Under the pieces are notes generated by a model. It had not been told where the DNA came from, ran no database searches, and saw only the letters and a program-made list of their open reading frames with translations. The position numbers and the translations under genes are program-made. Shown here piece by piece: positions 47,544 through 60,003 of a stretch of DNA of 64,000 nt (position 1 is its first letter; the number at the start of each line of letters is the position of its first letter). Source of the stretch: Dermanyssus gallinae (lineage: Eukaryota > Arthropoda > Arachnida > Mesostigmata > Dermanyssidae); contig QVRM01007076.1 in NCBI GenBank assembly GCA_003439945.1, forward strand, positions 62,001 through 126,000, written 5' to 3'.

Positions 47544-48860
47544 CTAAATATCTGCGCCACTCAAACGCTTCGTCGCCGTCTCAATGAGCGTTTCGGTTGG
47601 TTGTTCGCATTGAGCAAAGCGTACATAGCAAGGTTCGGAACTAGTAGAGTTCTTCCCGACCTGCAAAGCCTCCTTGTACGCCATCCAGGGCGCCGTCGGG
47701 TCTGATTCGTCGAGCTCCTCGATGAACGATGGGACGTCGTCGAATCCCTTGCCGGCCAGCTTGGGATCAACGGCCAACTCGCAGACGAGTCGCTGCACGC
47801 AGCGGTCATCGTCGAAGGTTAGGATGTACTGAAAGATCTCACGAAGGGCGGCCGGTTCGAGCATATCATCGTCCGCGGCCTCACGGCGTCGTCGTTGTGA
47901 GTACGACGGCTCTGCTAGCACTGGTTCGTAGGTAGCTGGCTCCGGTTCGTGGGCAGTTGGCTCCGGTGCGTAGGCAGCTGGCTCTGGTTCGTAGGTAGCT
48001 GGCTCCGGTTCGTGGGCAGTTGGCTCCGGTTCGTGGGCAGTTGGCTCCGCTGCGTAGGCAGTTGGCTCCGGTGCGTAGGCAGCTGGCTCCGGTTCGTAGG
48101 CAGCGGGCAATGCAGGGGTGTACGCAGGCGGAGCAGGAGTGTACGCAGGCGGAGCAGGAGTGTACGCAGGCGGGGCAGGAGTGTACGCGGGAACGGGCCG
48201 GGGAGTGGTCGTCGGCTTGTAGCCATACGCCGGGACATCGGGCTCCGGTCCGGGCTCGGCAATGTAGTTGATGACGACGGGGGCGCTCTTGAACGACACG
48301 GTGACCGCCTTCATCGGGATTTTGGACAGGAAGCCCTTGGACTGGCTAAACAGGTGAGTGGCCGTAGGCAGAGCCATTGGTGGCAGTACGCTGGTCTTCT
48401 CGTGCATCTTGTACCTGGCCAGACCCGCCTTAGCGCCAGCGTTAGCCCCGGCAATAGCGCCCATCTTCATGGCGGTTAGCTTGACGGGCAGTTGCATGAT
48501 TCCAAATGCGCCCTTTCCTGCGGCCACAGCAGCGGTCTTCCCTAGCCTATACTTCGCCTTGAGTAGAGCAAACTTGGCGCTTGCAGCACCGATCGGAGCA
48601 AGCAGGGGAATCTTGGCCAGCATTAGCTTGAACTTCAGAAATCCGAGACCTTTAAGCGCAAGCAGCATAGGTAGCGAAAGCTTGAGAGGTCCTACTGCCG
48701 CAAAAGGCAACAGCAGGCCAGATGGAAGTACCGTGCCGACTAATTTCGCAATAGCGCCGGATAGCGCCGTGATGCCCTTCACGGCTCCAATAATGCCCGA
48801 AAACTGAGCGTTGATGGTCGTTGCCACCAACAGGCATAGTACTACTGTCGCCAGTCTCAT
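47544..48860 (-). CDS. Secreted DM4/DM12-like protein, paralogue E1
   Basis: A 438-residue protein starting MRLATVVLCLLVATTINAQ (signal peptide). The hydrophobic region (about 20-150) is nearly identical to D. The linker is different: three PAYTPAP-type units, then about nine heptapeptides of the form EPEPTAH, APEPTAY or EPEPATY, encoded by 21-base repeats. Residues 323-326 are RRRR followed by EAADDD, a likely convertase site. The C-terminal domain has [28 protein letters not shown] and CYVRFAQC, ending RLSGADI. Single exon, in tandem unit 1. E1 differs from E2 by one extra PAYTPAP unit and a few substitutions, so duplication is recent. Function unknown; secretion and proteolytic release of the cysteine domain are inferred. 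Confidence 0.88.
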   Translation of the reverse strand: MRLATVVLCLLVATTINAQFSGIIGAVKGITALSGAIAKLVGTVLPSGLLLPFAAVGPLKLSLPMLLALKGLGFLKFKLMLAKIPLLAPIGAASAKFALLKAKYRLGKTAAVAAGKGAFGIMQLPVKLTAMKMGAIAGANAGAKAGLARYKMHEKTSVLPPMALPTATHLFSQSKGFLSKIPMKAVTVSFKSAPVVINYIAEPGPEPDVPAYGYKPTTTPRPVPAYTPAPPAYTPAPPAYTPAPPAYTPALPAAYEPEPAAYAPEPTAYAAEPTAHEPEPTAHEPEPATYEPEPAAYAPEPTAHEPEPATYEPVLAEPSYSQRRRREAADDDMLEPAALREIFQYILTFDDDRCVQRLVCELAVDPKLAGKGFDDVPSFIEELDESDPTAPWMAYKEALQVGKNSTSSEPCYVRFAQCEQPTETLIETATKRLSGADI

Positions 48861-49076
48861 TGTGAATCGAAAGGAAGGGACCTCTAACGAGAGCTAATGG
48901 AAGAGCGTGAGCTGCTGGCTTCGATGTGCTGTTCCGGTGACGACGCTGAGACACCGTTCTCTTCAAGAGTGTAGGCAGCTAGACAGTAACAACCATCGAT
49001 CGTTCAAGGTGCTCTGCTTAACCTGAGCTGTGAAGACTCAGAGGCCGTACTACAGACTCAGCGAAATGCGGCAACA

Positions 49077-49105
49077 TTTTATATGTGACTCCTTTCCACA
49101 TCCAG
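49077..49105 (-). promoter_or_regulatory. Core promoter of gene E1
   Basis: TATAAAA (49077-49083, minus) about 220 bases before the ATG, with CTGGATGTGGAAAGG immediately upstream (49091-49105). The same pair occurs in genes C and D. Confidence 0.65.
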
Positions 49106-49201
49106 CCGCCTTAGAAGGAGAGGAGATCCAACGCGAGTAGCAGAAGCGGGTCACGCGTCCGAACGAGATGCGCACGGGCGTTCGGCGGCAGACCTGCTGA
49201 G

Positions 49202-49595
<394 letters not shown>

Positions 49596-50020
49596 CAACA
49601 ACAACAATAATTATTATTAATATGACGCAGGATAGCAAAATACGTACGCAGAATTAACTTCCGGAAAAGACGACGCGCACCAAATTATGACGGTCTACAG
49701 GGTCGCAATGTAAGATGCAATCCCCGCCAAACTAACCAGGCATGCCTATTTCGCTAATAGACATTAAAAACCTATCTGATCGTGCTACTGGACCAAAATG
49801 CTTAAATTGAAAATGAAATAATGATAATCGTTTACTTAAATCAGCCTGTCTGAGTTTTTTCTGCTGTCATCTAGCTATTTATATCTTAATCTACCTTGAC
49901 CACAATATAAAGACAAAAGAAAAGTAATAGTGTACCACATTACTCTAATTTCACAAACATAGATCTCAAAGCGTGATGAAAGAGAAGACGACGATAAAAA
50001 CGACTCTAATTTACACTGTT

Positions 50021-50207
50021 TTTTTTTATTGATTCATCGGTGTTCCCCGTTTTTATCCGATCACGGCCGATTATCCATTCCGGCATAGAATTTGTCTCAA
50101 CTAGAAACCACGAAAACCATATTAATAGTGGCCGGTGCAGATCTTGAAACCACCATCTCCCGAATGCAAAGCAACGGCTTTGCCACTAAGCCACCTTGCT
50201 TGGTTTC
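50021..50207 (-). mobile_element. SINE family 2 (unit 2)
   Basis: Copy of 43958-44143; box A TGGCTTAGTGG retained. Confidence 0.65.
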
Positions 50208-50516
50208 ACAATATGTTAACTTCGTTTAATAAAGACGTTTTGCAAATGTTCGCACACACACACACACACAAATATGTGGTATCGTCCAATATAATATTTT
50301 GTACAGAAAATATAAACACATACGTCAGTATTACCACACTCGAATTCATACATATGCGGTATGGTGATCCGCGTACCAAATTATTTGGTAGATATGGGGA
50401 CGATTTCTTTGTATAGCTATTTTTTACCTCTGTGACCAAAAGGCCGGGTCATTAGTAAAGCTAGGTGTTTAATACACATATGTTACATATGCAGATATGT
50501 ATGTTCATTCAATATA

Positions 50517-50573
<57 letters not shown>

Positions 50574-50742
50574 CACATGAGATTCCAGCCCGGACCACGC
50601 ATGCAACTTCCTCACAGAGAAACCGGGACTTGCTTAGAAGAACGTAGCGTGCACCTGCATTAATAATTACGCAGGCATACAGAACGGTTAGCACGCCGGT
50701 TTAGCTGGTGCCGGCAGACGCTATCACGTGTGACCTAGTAAA

Positions 50743-50916
50743 CTCTTCGGGCTGACCCTCAGCCAAGATTTAACGTCCGCGGAACTGCTTTGTGCATTGC
50801 TTCATAAACGGATCCCCAATAAATACAAATGTGCAACGGTGGCGCTCGAACCCGCGCACCTATGTGTCTTCTCTGATGGCCGGGCGCAGGCGAATGCACC
50901 ACGCCACCGGGCTTGA
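50743..50916 (-). mobile_element. SINE family 1 (unit 2)
   Basis: Copy of 44642-44816. Confidence 0.85.
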
Positions 50917-52443
50917 CATCACGTGCGACCTAGCGCAAGTAACTATGGGCTAACCCACAGCTTGAAAAAGATAAAGCCAGAAAAAAAAAACGCGGGTTCG
51001 GTGGCGGGCCGAATAAGACGAGATCAAAAACGGCGAATTAAGGGGCGTCGGTCACGGGCATCATACCGTCAATCAATAATAAAACGAACATTCCAGAGGA
51101 GAGCCGGCGTAATACATGACGCAATTTCGGATAGGACACGGCGATTGCCCTATGTACCTGCCTAGGATATAAAAGGCGCCTTCGACGGCTTGCCTCCACT
51201 GCAAGACGGAAGTCGATGACGACGCTTTTTACACATTGGGCGTCTGTGAGGCACTGCAGCCGACTCGAAATAGGTTGGCAGACTTGGCAGTTTTATAAGG
51301 TGGGGAACCCATCGGCGATTGGCACCCGCCGCAGCTCCTGTTGTCCGTGGCACTACTAAATGAAAATCCAGGTTGACACATTGTGTAGGTTTATATATAT
51401 ATATATATAAGACAATTAGAAAAAAACAAGGGCAGAAGGACAGGTTCCCGAAGGAACCCGCATGCGCCACCTTGTTCGGATTTGTCAAAATCAAATGAAA
51501 ACCAAAAATCTACGCTGTAGCTGTTTAACTTGCATCACTATGCCTCCTTAATGATAGTCTATTGAGTATATCGGAGTCGAAAACGTTTCCTTCAATTCTG
51601 CAACTGCAACGCGTGGACGAGATACGAAGGAAAGCGTTGTGAATAGTATTTCTATAAAAAAAATTTAAAAATGTCCCCGTTTTTTGTTAAGCACCTATCC
51701 TCAAAGCACACATCCTAAAACAAAATAATACAAATATTTTACCACGGTAGCTGGCAAGACAGTGCTTGGCTAGAGAAATTGTGCTGACAAAATAGCGTGC
51801 TTTTCTACTAATCAGTGTACGCAATTATCATACGCAGAACTCCAATAAACCCAACGACCTCCTTATTAGGAAACCAGGCAGTTTTTCTTTCAGGTTAGAG
51901 GACTCAAATAAGTGACCAAGGTGGCTGGCTAATTCAATCGGCGTGCTTCCAATAAAGGCATACAAAACACCATACATAAACCTACCGTAAAGTATACAGC
52001 GATTAGAAAATGTACATATATAGGGTCTTAGATGCCGAGGTTTGCGGCCCGAACAGGAATCTGGCAAAAGCGCGGCAGGACAAAATCACCAAATATGACG
52101 TCGAGTTCCTAAGAGCGGCGCTCCCCGACCCGCAAAAACCTTGCAGATTCGGGTCCATCACTATCTATATAAGTGGTGTATGGGACTCCGAATCTGCGGG
52201 TACGCTCTTGGGGCTCGGCGTCACGAAGAGGAATTTTATGGATCTTACCGTCTTAGCGTTGCAAAGGACCTTGAGAATATACCGCTCGCACCGTGTTCAC
52301 GAGAGCGGGGGCTACCATCAAGCAAGGACACGGACAGCTTATTCTTAACCTCACGTGACACCTTTTTACCATCATGTTTATTAAGGCGAGCACTACCGAG
52401 TGTGCAAACTTATTGTAAATGATTAATAAATCATTACAATATT

Positions 52444-52488
<45 letters not shown>

Positions 52489-53360
52489 CAGTGATTATAA
52501 AACAACCAAACCACAAAATTTACTTAAGTGACACAGGGTAGATATTTTTTAGGTTAGGAGATCAGGTGCATTATTATGGCAAACGAGTACATGTGTTCTA
52601 ACAGGAAGACATGAACATACCTTATAACACTGTACTTTTTATTATCAACAATATTGCACGTTACAAATGACAATATATTGCAGCATTGTAGTTGTTGATG
52701 TATATGTGTTGCCTAGTTATTACTAGTTGGTATTGCTGTTGTTTGACTCGGGTGACACAATTGCTGGTATTTGCAGTATTTTCGCATCATAGACGAGCAT
52801 ATGTGTTCTAGCAGGAAGACAATAACATACATTATAACACTGTATTTTTTATTTTCAATATAGATTGCACTTGATTCGTGTCGCCTTGCATGCTTGCTGC
52901 TGTTTGCCTTGGCAAACAGCACAAACAATACCAAAAGGTAGCGACACAAATGTTAATATTTGCAATAATTTCGCATTAAAATTATATTAACTTAAAGCAT
53001 GCATGGATTTATGGCACATCTTCTGATCTGCTATGGCAGATATGTGTGTCGCCAGAACGGACAACAATATTGTCGGAACAGGGAATAATATACATATATA
53101 CAATAGTTAACGTAGGCGGTACCCAACAACAGTAGTACAATGTATTACAACAGTAATCAGGGCAACCGTATAATAGTACCTAAAGTTAGCTTTACGTAAC
53201 TAATAACAGAATAAATATTTCCTAGGGTACAGGATCGTGTTCGTCATATTTAGTGAACGAGTAAATGTGTTCTAGCAGGAAAGCAGGAACATACATTTTA
53301 ACATTGTATAAGAATGCATATTTAACATATATTACAGTTGATGAATACCAAATATATAGC

Positions 53361-53503
53361 AACATCGTAAGTGTGGACGCATTCGTGATTAGTTTTTATG
53401 GCTATATTTGTCTCGTGGCGACACACTTATTGTTACGTTAATTAAGATTTAATTAACGTAACAATAAGTGTGTGTTTATATATTGTACACATATAAACGT
53501 CTC
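53361..53503. other. Unit-2-specific insert with a 25-base-pair hairpin
   Basis: Units 1 and 3 read AATATATAGC directly into GGTGTGTGCGCGCC; unit 2 has 143 extra bases between. The insert contains a perfect inverted repeat, 53421-53445 and 53449-53473 (ACACACTTATTGTTACGTTA...), with a 3-base loop. It could be a small foldback insertion or ancestral sequence lost in the other units. Confidence 0.8.
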
Positions 53504-53751
53504 GGTGTGTGCGCGCCATGCATGCATAGATCTATGATGCACCTACCGATAAATAAATATATATATCCTACAGCTGATTGTCGCCCGAGCGACCACGCGT
53601 CACGTTCGCGTTGACTAGAAGCGTTTGCTTCTACGAAGACACTGCACTCCGTGTTTGACTTAGACGCCCCCGACGGGGGTTGGATAGGGCCCGAAATGGG
53701 CCTGTCTTTAGTGTACATATGCTTCCTGTTCGTTGGCCGTTGCCATCTCAC

Positions 53752-55047
53752 CTAAATATCTGCGCCACTCAAACGCTTCGTCGCCGTCTCAATGAGCGTT
53801 TCGGTTGGTTGTTCGCATTGAGCAAAGCGTACATAGCAAGGTTCGGAACTAGTAGAGTTCTTCCCGACCTGCAAAGCCTCCTTGTACGCCATCCAGGGCG
53901 CCGTCGGGTCTGATTCGTCGAGCTCCTCGATGAACGATGGGACGTCGTCGAATCCCTTGCCGGCCAGCTTGGGATCAACAGCCAACTCGCAGACGAGTCG
54001 CTGCACGCAGCGGTCATCGTCGAAGGTTAGGATGTACTGAAAGATCTCACGAAGGGCGGCCGGTTCGAGCATATCATCGTCCGCGGCCTCACGGCGTCGT
54101 CGTTGTGAGTACGACGGCTCTGCTAGCACCGGTTCGTAGGTAGCTGGCTCCGGTTCGTGGGCAGTTGGCTCCGGTGCGTAGGTAGCTGGCTCTGGTTCGT
54201 AGGTAGCTGGCTCCGGTTCGTGGGCAGTTGGCTCCGGTTCGTGGGCAGTTGGCTCCGGTGCGTAGGCAGTTGGCTCCGGTGCGTAGGCAGCTGGCTCCGG
54301 TTCGTAGGCAGCGGGCAATGCAGGGGTGTACGCAGGCGGAGCAGGAGTGTACGCAGGCGGGGCAGGAGTGTACGCGGGAACGGGCCGGGGAGTGGTCGTC
54401 GGCTTGTAGCCATACGCCGGGACCTCGGGCTCCGGTCCGGGCTCGGCAACGTAGTTGATGACGACGGGGGCGCTCTTGAACGACACGGTGACCGCCTTCA
54501 TCGGGATTTTGGACAGGAAGCCCTTGGACTGGCTAAACAGGTGAGTGGCCGTGGGCAGAGCCATTGGTGGCAGTACGTTGGTCTTCTCGTGCATCTTGTA
54601 CCTGGCCAGACCCGCCTTAGCGCCAGCGTTAGCCCCGGCAATAGCGCCCATCTTCATGGCGGTTAGCTTGACGGGCAGTTGCATGATTCCAAATGCGCCC
54701 TTTCCTGCGGCAACAGCAGCGGTCTTCCCTAGCCTATACTTCGCCTTGAGTAGAGCAAACTTGGCGCTTGCAGCACCGATCGGAGCAAGCAGGGGAATCT
54801 TGGCCAGCATTAGCTTGAACTTCAGAAATCCGAGACCTTTAAGCGCAAGCAGCATAGGTAGCGAAAGCTTGAGAGGTCCTACTGCCGCAAAAGGCAACAG
54901 CAGGCCAGATGGAAGTACCGTGCCGACTAATTTCGCAATAGCGCCGGATAGCGCCGTGATGCCCTTCACGGCTCCAATAATGCCCGAAAACTGTGCGTTG
55001 ATGGTCGTTGCCACCAACAGGCATAGTACTACTGTCGCCAGTCTCAT
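53752..55047 (-). CDS. Secreted DM4/DM12-like protein, paralogue E2
   Basis: A 431-residue protein, almost identical to E1 through signal peptide, hydrophobic region and C-terminal domain. It has two PAYTPAP-type units instead of three, and small changes in the linker (VAEPGPEPEVPAYGY versus IAEPGPEPDVPAYGY; APEPTAY where E1 has AAEPTAY). RRRR is at 316-319. The four cysteines and PWMAYKEA are intact. The frame is intact and the promoter and 3' elements are conserved, so it is probably functional. Confidence 0.88.
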   Translation of the reverse strand: MRLATVVLCLLVATTINAQFSGIIGAVKGITALSGAIAKLVGTVLPSGLLLPFAAVGPLKLSLPMLLALKGLGFLKFKLMLAKIPLLAPIGAASAKFALLKAKYRLGKTAAVAAGKGAFGIMQLPVKLTAMKMGAIAGANAGAKAGLARYKMHEKTNVLPPMALPTATHLFSQSKGFLSKIPMKAVTVSFKSAPVVINYVAEPGPEPEVPAYGYKPTTTPRPVPAYTPAPPAYTPAPPAYTPALPAAYEPEPAAYAPEPTAYAPEPTAHEPEPTAHEPEPATYEPEPATYAPEPTAHEPEPATYEPVLAEPSYSQRRRREAADDDMLEPAALREIFQYILTFDDDRCVQRLVCELAVDPKLAGKGFDDVPSFIEELDESDPTAPWMAYKEALQVGKNSTSSEPCYVRFAQCEQPTETLIETATKRLSGADI

Positions 55048-55263
55048 TGTGAATCGAATGGAAGGGACCTCTAACGAGAGCTAATGGAAGAGCGTGAGCT
55101 GCTGGCTTCGATGTGCTGTTCCGGTGACGACGCTGAGACACCGTTCTCTTCAAGAGTGTAGGCGGCTAGACAGTAACAACCATCGATCGTTCAAGGTGCT
55201 CTGCTTAACCTGAGCTGTGAAGACTCAGAGGCCGTACTACAGACTCAGCGAAATGCGGCAACA

Positions 55264-55292
55264 TTTTATATGTGACTCCTTTCCACATCCAG
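55264..55292 (-). promoter_or_regulatory. Core promoter of gene E2
   Basis: TATAAAA (55264-55270, minus) with the GGATGTGGAAAGG element just upstream, identical to E1. Confidence 0.65.
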
Positions 55293-55388
55293 CCGCCTTA
55301 GAAGGAGAGGAGATCCAACGCGAGTAGCAGAAGCGGGTCACGCGTCCGAACGAGATGCGCACGGGCGTTCGGCGGCAGACCTGCTGAG

Positions 55389-55673
55389 CAGTTGCCGTAA
55401 AAACTCTCCTTCGCGCCGATTGCCTGTAAGATCTGTAATCTGTATGCCCAGCTCACTGATGAATCTCTAGGTTGCCTTGCTTACCGAACCAATTGTTTCC
55501 TACGATATTGTCCTATATTGTCACTACGATCTAGCCCGTCCCCAGTTCTTGGTACTTGCGTTTTTCCTAGGCGCTCGGCAACCCATCCCGCGTCTAGTGA
55601 ACAGTGGCGTAGATAAGAGGGAGCCACTGTGCAGGACACTGTAGCATCCCATACTAGCATTTGCCGTTAGCCC
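55389..55673 (-). mobile_element. R4/Dong-like LINE tail (unit 3)
   Basis: Copy of 43221-43505; carries GATGAATCTC like unit 1 where units 2 and 4 have a (CT)n run. Confidence 0.8.
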
Positions 55674-56149
55674 ATAATAATAATAATAATAATAATAATA
55701 ATATTAATAATAATAACAACAACAACAACAATAATAATAATTATTATTAATATGACGCAGGATAGCCAAATACGTACGCAGAATTAACTTCCGGAAAGGA
55801 CGACGCGCACTAAATTATGACGGTCTACAGGGTCGCAATGTAAGATGCAATCCCCGCCAAACTAACCAGGCATACCTATTTCGCTAATAGACATTAAAAA
55901 CCTATCTGATCGTGCTACTGGACCAAAATGCTTAAATTGAAAATGAAATAATGATAATCGTTTACTTAAATCAGCCTGTCTGAGTTTTTCTGCTGTCATC
56001 TAGCTATTTATATCTTAATCTACCTTGACCACAATATAAAGACAAAAGAAAAGTAATAGTGTACCACATTACTCTAATTTCAGAAACATAGATCTCAAAG
56101 CGTGATGAAAGAGAAGACGACGATAAAAACGACTCTAATTTACACTGTC

Positions 56150-56335
56150 TTTTTTATTGATTCATCGGTGTTCCCCGTTTTTATCCGATCACGGCCGATT
56201 ATCCATTCCGGCATAGAATTTGTCTCAACTAGAAACCACGAAAACCATATTAATAGTGGCCGGTGCAGATCTTGAAACCACCATCTCCCGAATGCAAAGC
56301 AACGGCTTTGCCACTAAGCCACCTTGCTTGGTTTC
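56150..56335 (-). mobile_element. SINE family 2 (unit 3)
   Basis: Copy of 43958-44143. Confidence 0.65.
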
Positions 56336-56847
56336 ACAATATGTTAACTTCGTTTAATAAAGACGTTTTGCAAATGTTCGCACACACACACACACACAAA
56401 TATGTGGTATCGTCCAATATAATATTTTGTACAGAAAATATAAACACATACGTCAGTATTACCACACTCGAATTCATACATATGCGGTATGGTGATCCGC
56501 GTACCAAATTATTTGGTAGATATGGGGACGATTTCTTTGTATAGCTATTTTTTACCTCTGTGACCAAAAGGCCGGGTCATTAGTAAAGCTAGGTGTTTAA
56601 TACACATATGTTACATATGCAGATATGTATGTTCATTCAATATATATTTATATATATATATATATATATATAGAGTACACATGAGATTCCAGCCCGGACC
56701 ACGCATGCAACTTCCTCACAGAGAAACCGGGACTTGCTTAGAAGAACGTAGCGTGCACCTGCATTAATAATTACGCAGGCATACAGAACGGTTAGCACGC
56801 CGGTTTAGCTGGTGCCGGCAGACGCTATCACGTGTGACCTAGTAAAC

Positions 56848-57021
56848 TCTTCGGGCTGACCCTCAGCCAAGATTTAACGTCCGCGGAACTGCTTTGTGCA
56901 TTGCTTCATAAACGGATCCCCAATAAATACAAATGTGCAACGGTGGCGCTCGAACCCGCGCACCTATGTGTCTTCTCTGATGGCCGGGCGCAGGCGAATG
57001 CACCACGCCACCGGGCTTGAC
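56848..57021 (-). mobile_element. SINE family 1 (unit 3)
   Basis: Copy of 44642-44816. Confidence 0.85.
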
Positions 57022-57493
57022 ATCACGTGCGACCTAGCGCAAGTAACTATGGGCTAACCCACAGCTTGAAAAAGATAAAGCCAGAAAAAAAAACGCGGGT
57101 TCGGTGGCGGGCCGAATAAGACGAGATCAAAAACGGCGAATTAAGGGGCGTCGGTCACGGGCATCATACCGTCAATCAATAATAAAACAAACATTCCAGA
57201 GGAGAGCCGGCGTAATACATGACGCAATTTCGGATAGGACACGGCGATTGCCCTATGTACCTGCCTAGGATATAAAAGGCGCCTTCGACTGCTTGCCTCC
57301 ACTGCAAGACGGAAGTCGATGACGACGCTTTTTACACATTGGGCGTCTGTGAGGCACTGCAGCCGACTCGGAATAGGTTGGCAGACTTGGCAGTTTTATA
57401 AGGTGGGGAACCCATCGGCGATTGGCACCCGCCGAAGCTCCTGTTGTCCGTGGCACTACTAAATGAAAATCCAGGTTGACACATTGTGTAGGT

Positions 57494-57608
57494 TTATAGA
57501 GATATATAATATAGAGAGAGAGAGAGATATATATAGATAGAGAGATACAGATATATATATATATATATATATATAGAGATATAGATATATATATATATAT
57601 ATAGATAT

Positions 57609-57691
<83 letters not shown>

Positions 57692-57749
57692 CATTGTGAT
57701 AACAGACAACATGGACAAATAAATTTGCCGGCGGGCTATGTCGGTCCAA

Positions 57750-57792
<43 letters not shown>
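57494..57792. repeat. Expanded (TA)n/(GATA)-type tract with a 60-base unique insert
   Basis: Units 1, 2 and 4 have only 15-25 bases of TA here. Unit 3 has about 300 bases with GAGA and GATA interruptions and a unique segment at about 57691-57752 (GTGATAACAGACAACATGG, GGGCTATGTCGGTCC). Confidence 0.9.
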
Positions 57793-57796
<4 letters not shown>

Positions 57797-58828
57797 ATTA
57801 GAAAAAAACAAGGGCAGAAGGACAGGTTCCCGAAGAAACCCGCATGCGCCACCTTGTTCGGATTTGTCAAAATCAAATGAAAACCAAAAATCTACGCTGT
57901 AGCTGTTTAACTTGCATCACTATGCCTCCTTAATGATAGTCTATTGAGTGTATCGGAGTCGAAAACGTTTCCTTCAATTCTGCAACTGCAACGCGTGGAC
58001 GAGATACGAAGGAAAGCGTTGTGAATAGTATTTCTATAAAAAAAATTAAAAATGTCCCCGTTTTTTTGTTAAGCACTTATCCTCAAAGCACACATCCTAA
58101 AACAAAATAATACAAATATTTTACCACGGTAGCTGGCAAGACAGTGCTTGGCTAGAGAAATTGTGCTGACAAAATAGCGTGCTTTTCTACTAATCAGTGT
58201 ACGCAATTATCATACGCAGAACTCCAATAAACCCAACGACCTCCTTATTAGGAAACCAGGCAGTTTTTCTTTCAGGTTAGAGGACTCAAATAAGTGACCA
58301 AGGTGGCTGGCTAATTCAATCGGCGTGCTTCCAATAAAGGCATACAAAACACCATACATAAACCTACCGTAAAGTATACAGCGATTAGAAAATGTACATA
58401 TATAGGGTCTTAGATGCCGAGGTTTGCGGCCCGAACAGGAATCTGGCAAAAGCGCGGCAGGACAAAATCACCAAATATGACGTCGAGTTCCTAAGAGCGG
58501 CGCTCCCCGACCCGCAAAAACCTTGCAGATTCGGGTCCATCACTATCTATATAAGTGGTGTATGGGACTCCGAATCTGCGGGTACGCTCTTGGGGCTCGG
58601 CGTCACGAAGAGGAATTTTATGGATCTTACCGTCTTAGCGTTGCAAAGGACCTTGAGAATATACCGCTCGCACCGTGTTCACGAGAGCGGGGGCTACCAT
58701 CAAGCAAGGACACGGACAGCTTATTCTTAACCTCACGGGACACCTTTTTACCATCATGTTTATTAAGGCGAGCACTACCGAGTGTGCAAACTTATTGTAA
58801 ATGATTAATAAATCATTACAATATTTTC

Positions 58829-58880
<52 letters not shown>

Positions 58881-60003
58881 CAGTGATTATAAAACAACCA
58901 AACCACAAAATTTACTTAAGTGACACAGGGTAGATATTTTTTAGGTTAGGAGATCAGGTGCATTATATATGGCAAACGAGTACATGTGTTCTAACAGGAA
59001 GACATGAACATACCTTATAACACTGTACTTTTTATTATCAACAATATTGCACGTTACAAATGACAATATATTGCAGCATTGTAGTTGTTGATGTATATGT
59101 GTTGCCTAGTTATTACTAGTTGGTATTGCTGTTGTTTGACTCGGGTGACACAATTGCTGGTATTTGCAGTATTTTCGCATCATAGACGAGCATATGTGTT
59201 CTAGCAGGAAGACAATAACATACATTATAACACTGTATTTTTTATTTTCAATATAGATTGCACTTGATTCGCGTCGCCTTGCATGCTTGCTGCTGTTTGC
59301 CTTGGCAAACAGCACAAACAATACCAAAAGGTAGCGACACAAATGTTAATATTTGCAATAATTTCGCATTAAAATTATATTAACTTAAAGCATGCATGGA
59401 TTTATGGCACATCTTCTGATCTGCTATGGCAGATATGTGTGTCGCCAGAACGGACAACAATATTGTCGGAACAGGGAATAATATACATATATACAATAGT
59501 TAACGTAGGCGGTACCCAACAACAGTAGTACAAAGTATTACAACAGTAATCAGGGCAACCGTATAATAGTACCTAAAGTTAGCTTTACGTAACTAATAAC
59601 AGAATAAATATTTCCTAGGGTACAGGATCGTGTTCGTCACATTCAGTAAACGAGTAAATGTGTTCTAGCAGGAAAGCAGGAACATACATTTTAACATTGT
59701 ATAAGAATACATATTTAACATATATTACAGTTGATGAATACCAAATATATAGCGGTGTGTGCGCGCCATGCATGCATAGATCTATGATGCACCTACCGAT
59801 AAATAAATATATATATATCCTACCGCTGATTGTCGCCCGAGCGACCACGCGTCACGTTCGCGTTGACTAGAAGCGTTTGCTTCTACGAAGACACTGCACT
59901 CCGTGTTTGACTTAGACGCCCCCGACGGGGGTTGGATAGGGCCCGAAATGGGCCTGTCTTTAGTGTACATATGCTTCCTGTTCGTTGGCCGTTGCCATCT
60001 CAC

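Larger units (their letters stand above)
43221..49201. repeat. Tandem unit 1 (about 5981 bases)
   Basis: Begins at CAGTTGCCGTAAAAACTCTCC inside an R4-like LINE tail and ends just before the same sequence recurs at 49202. Contents in order: LINE tail (-), (TAA)n, SINE 2 (-), (CA)n, (TA)n, SINE 1 (-), spacer with short frames, (TA)n, 3' region and gene E1 (-). Confidence 0.95.

Noticed and set aside
47949..48479. Repetitive Trp/Arg/Gly-rich plus-strand frames (GSWLRCVGSW-like) opposite the E linkers
   Set aside because: Direct by-product of the 21-base linker repeats read on the other strand.
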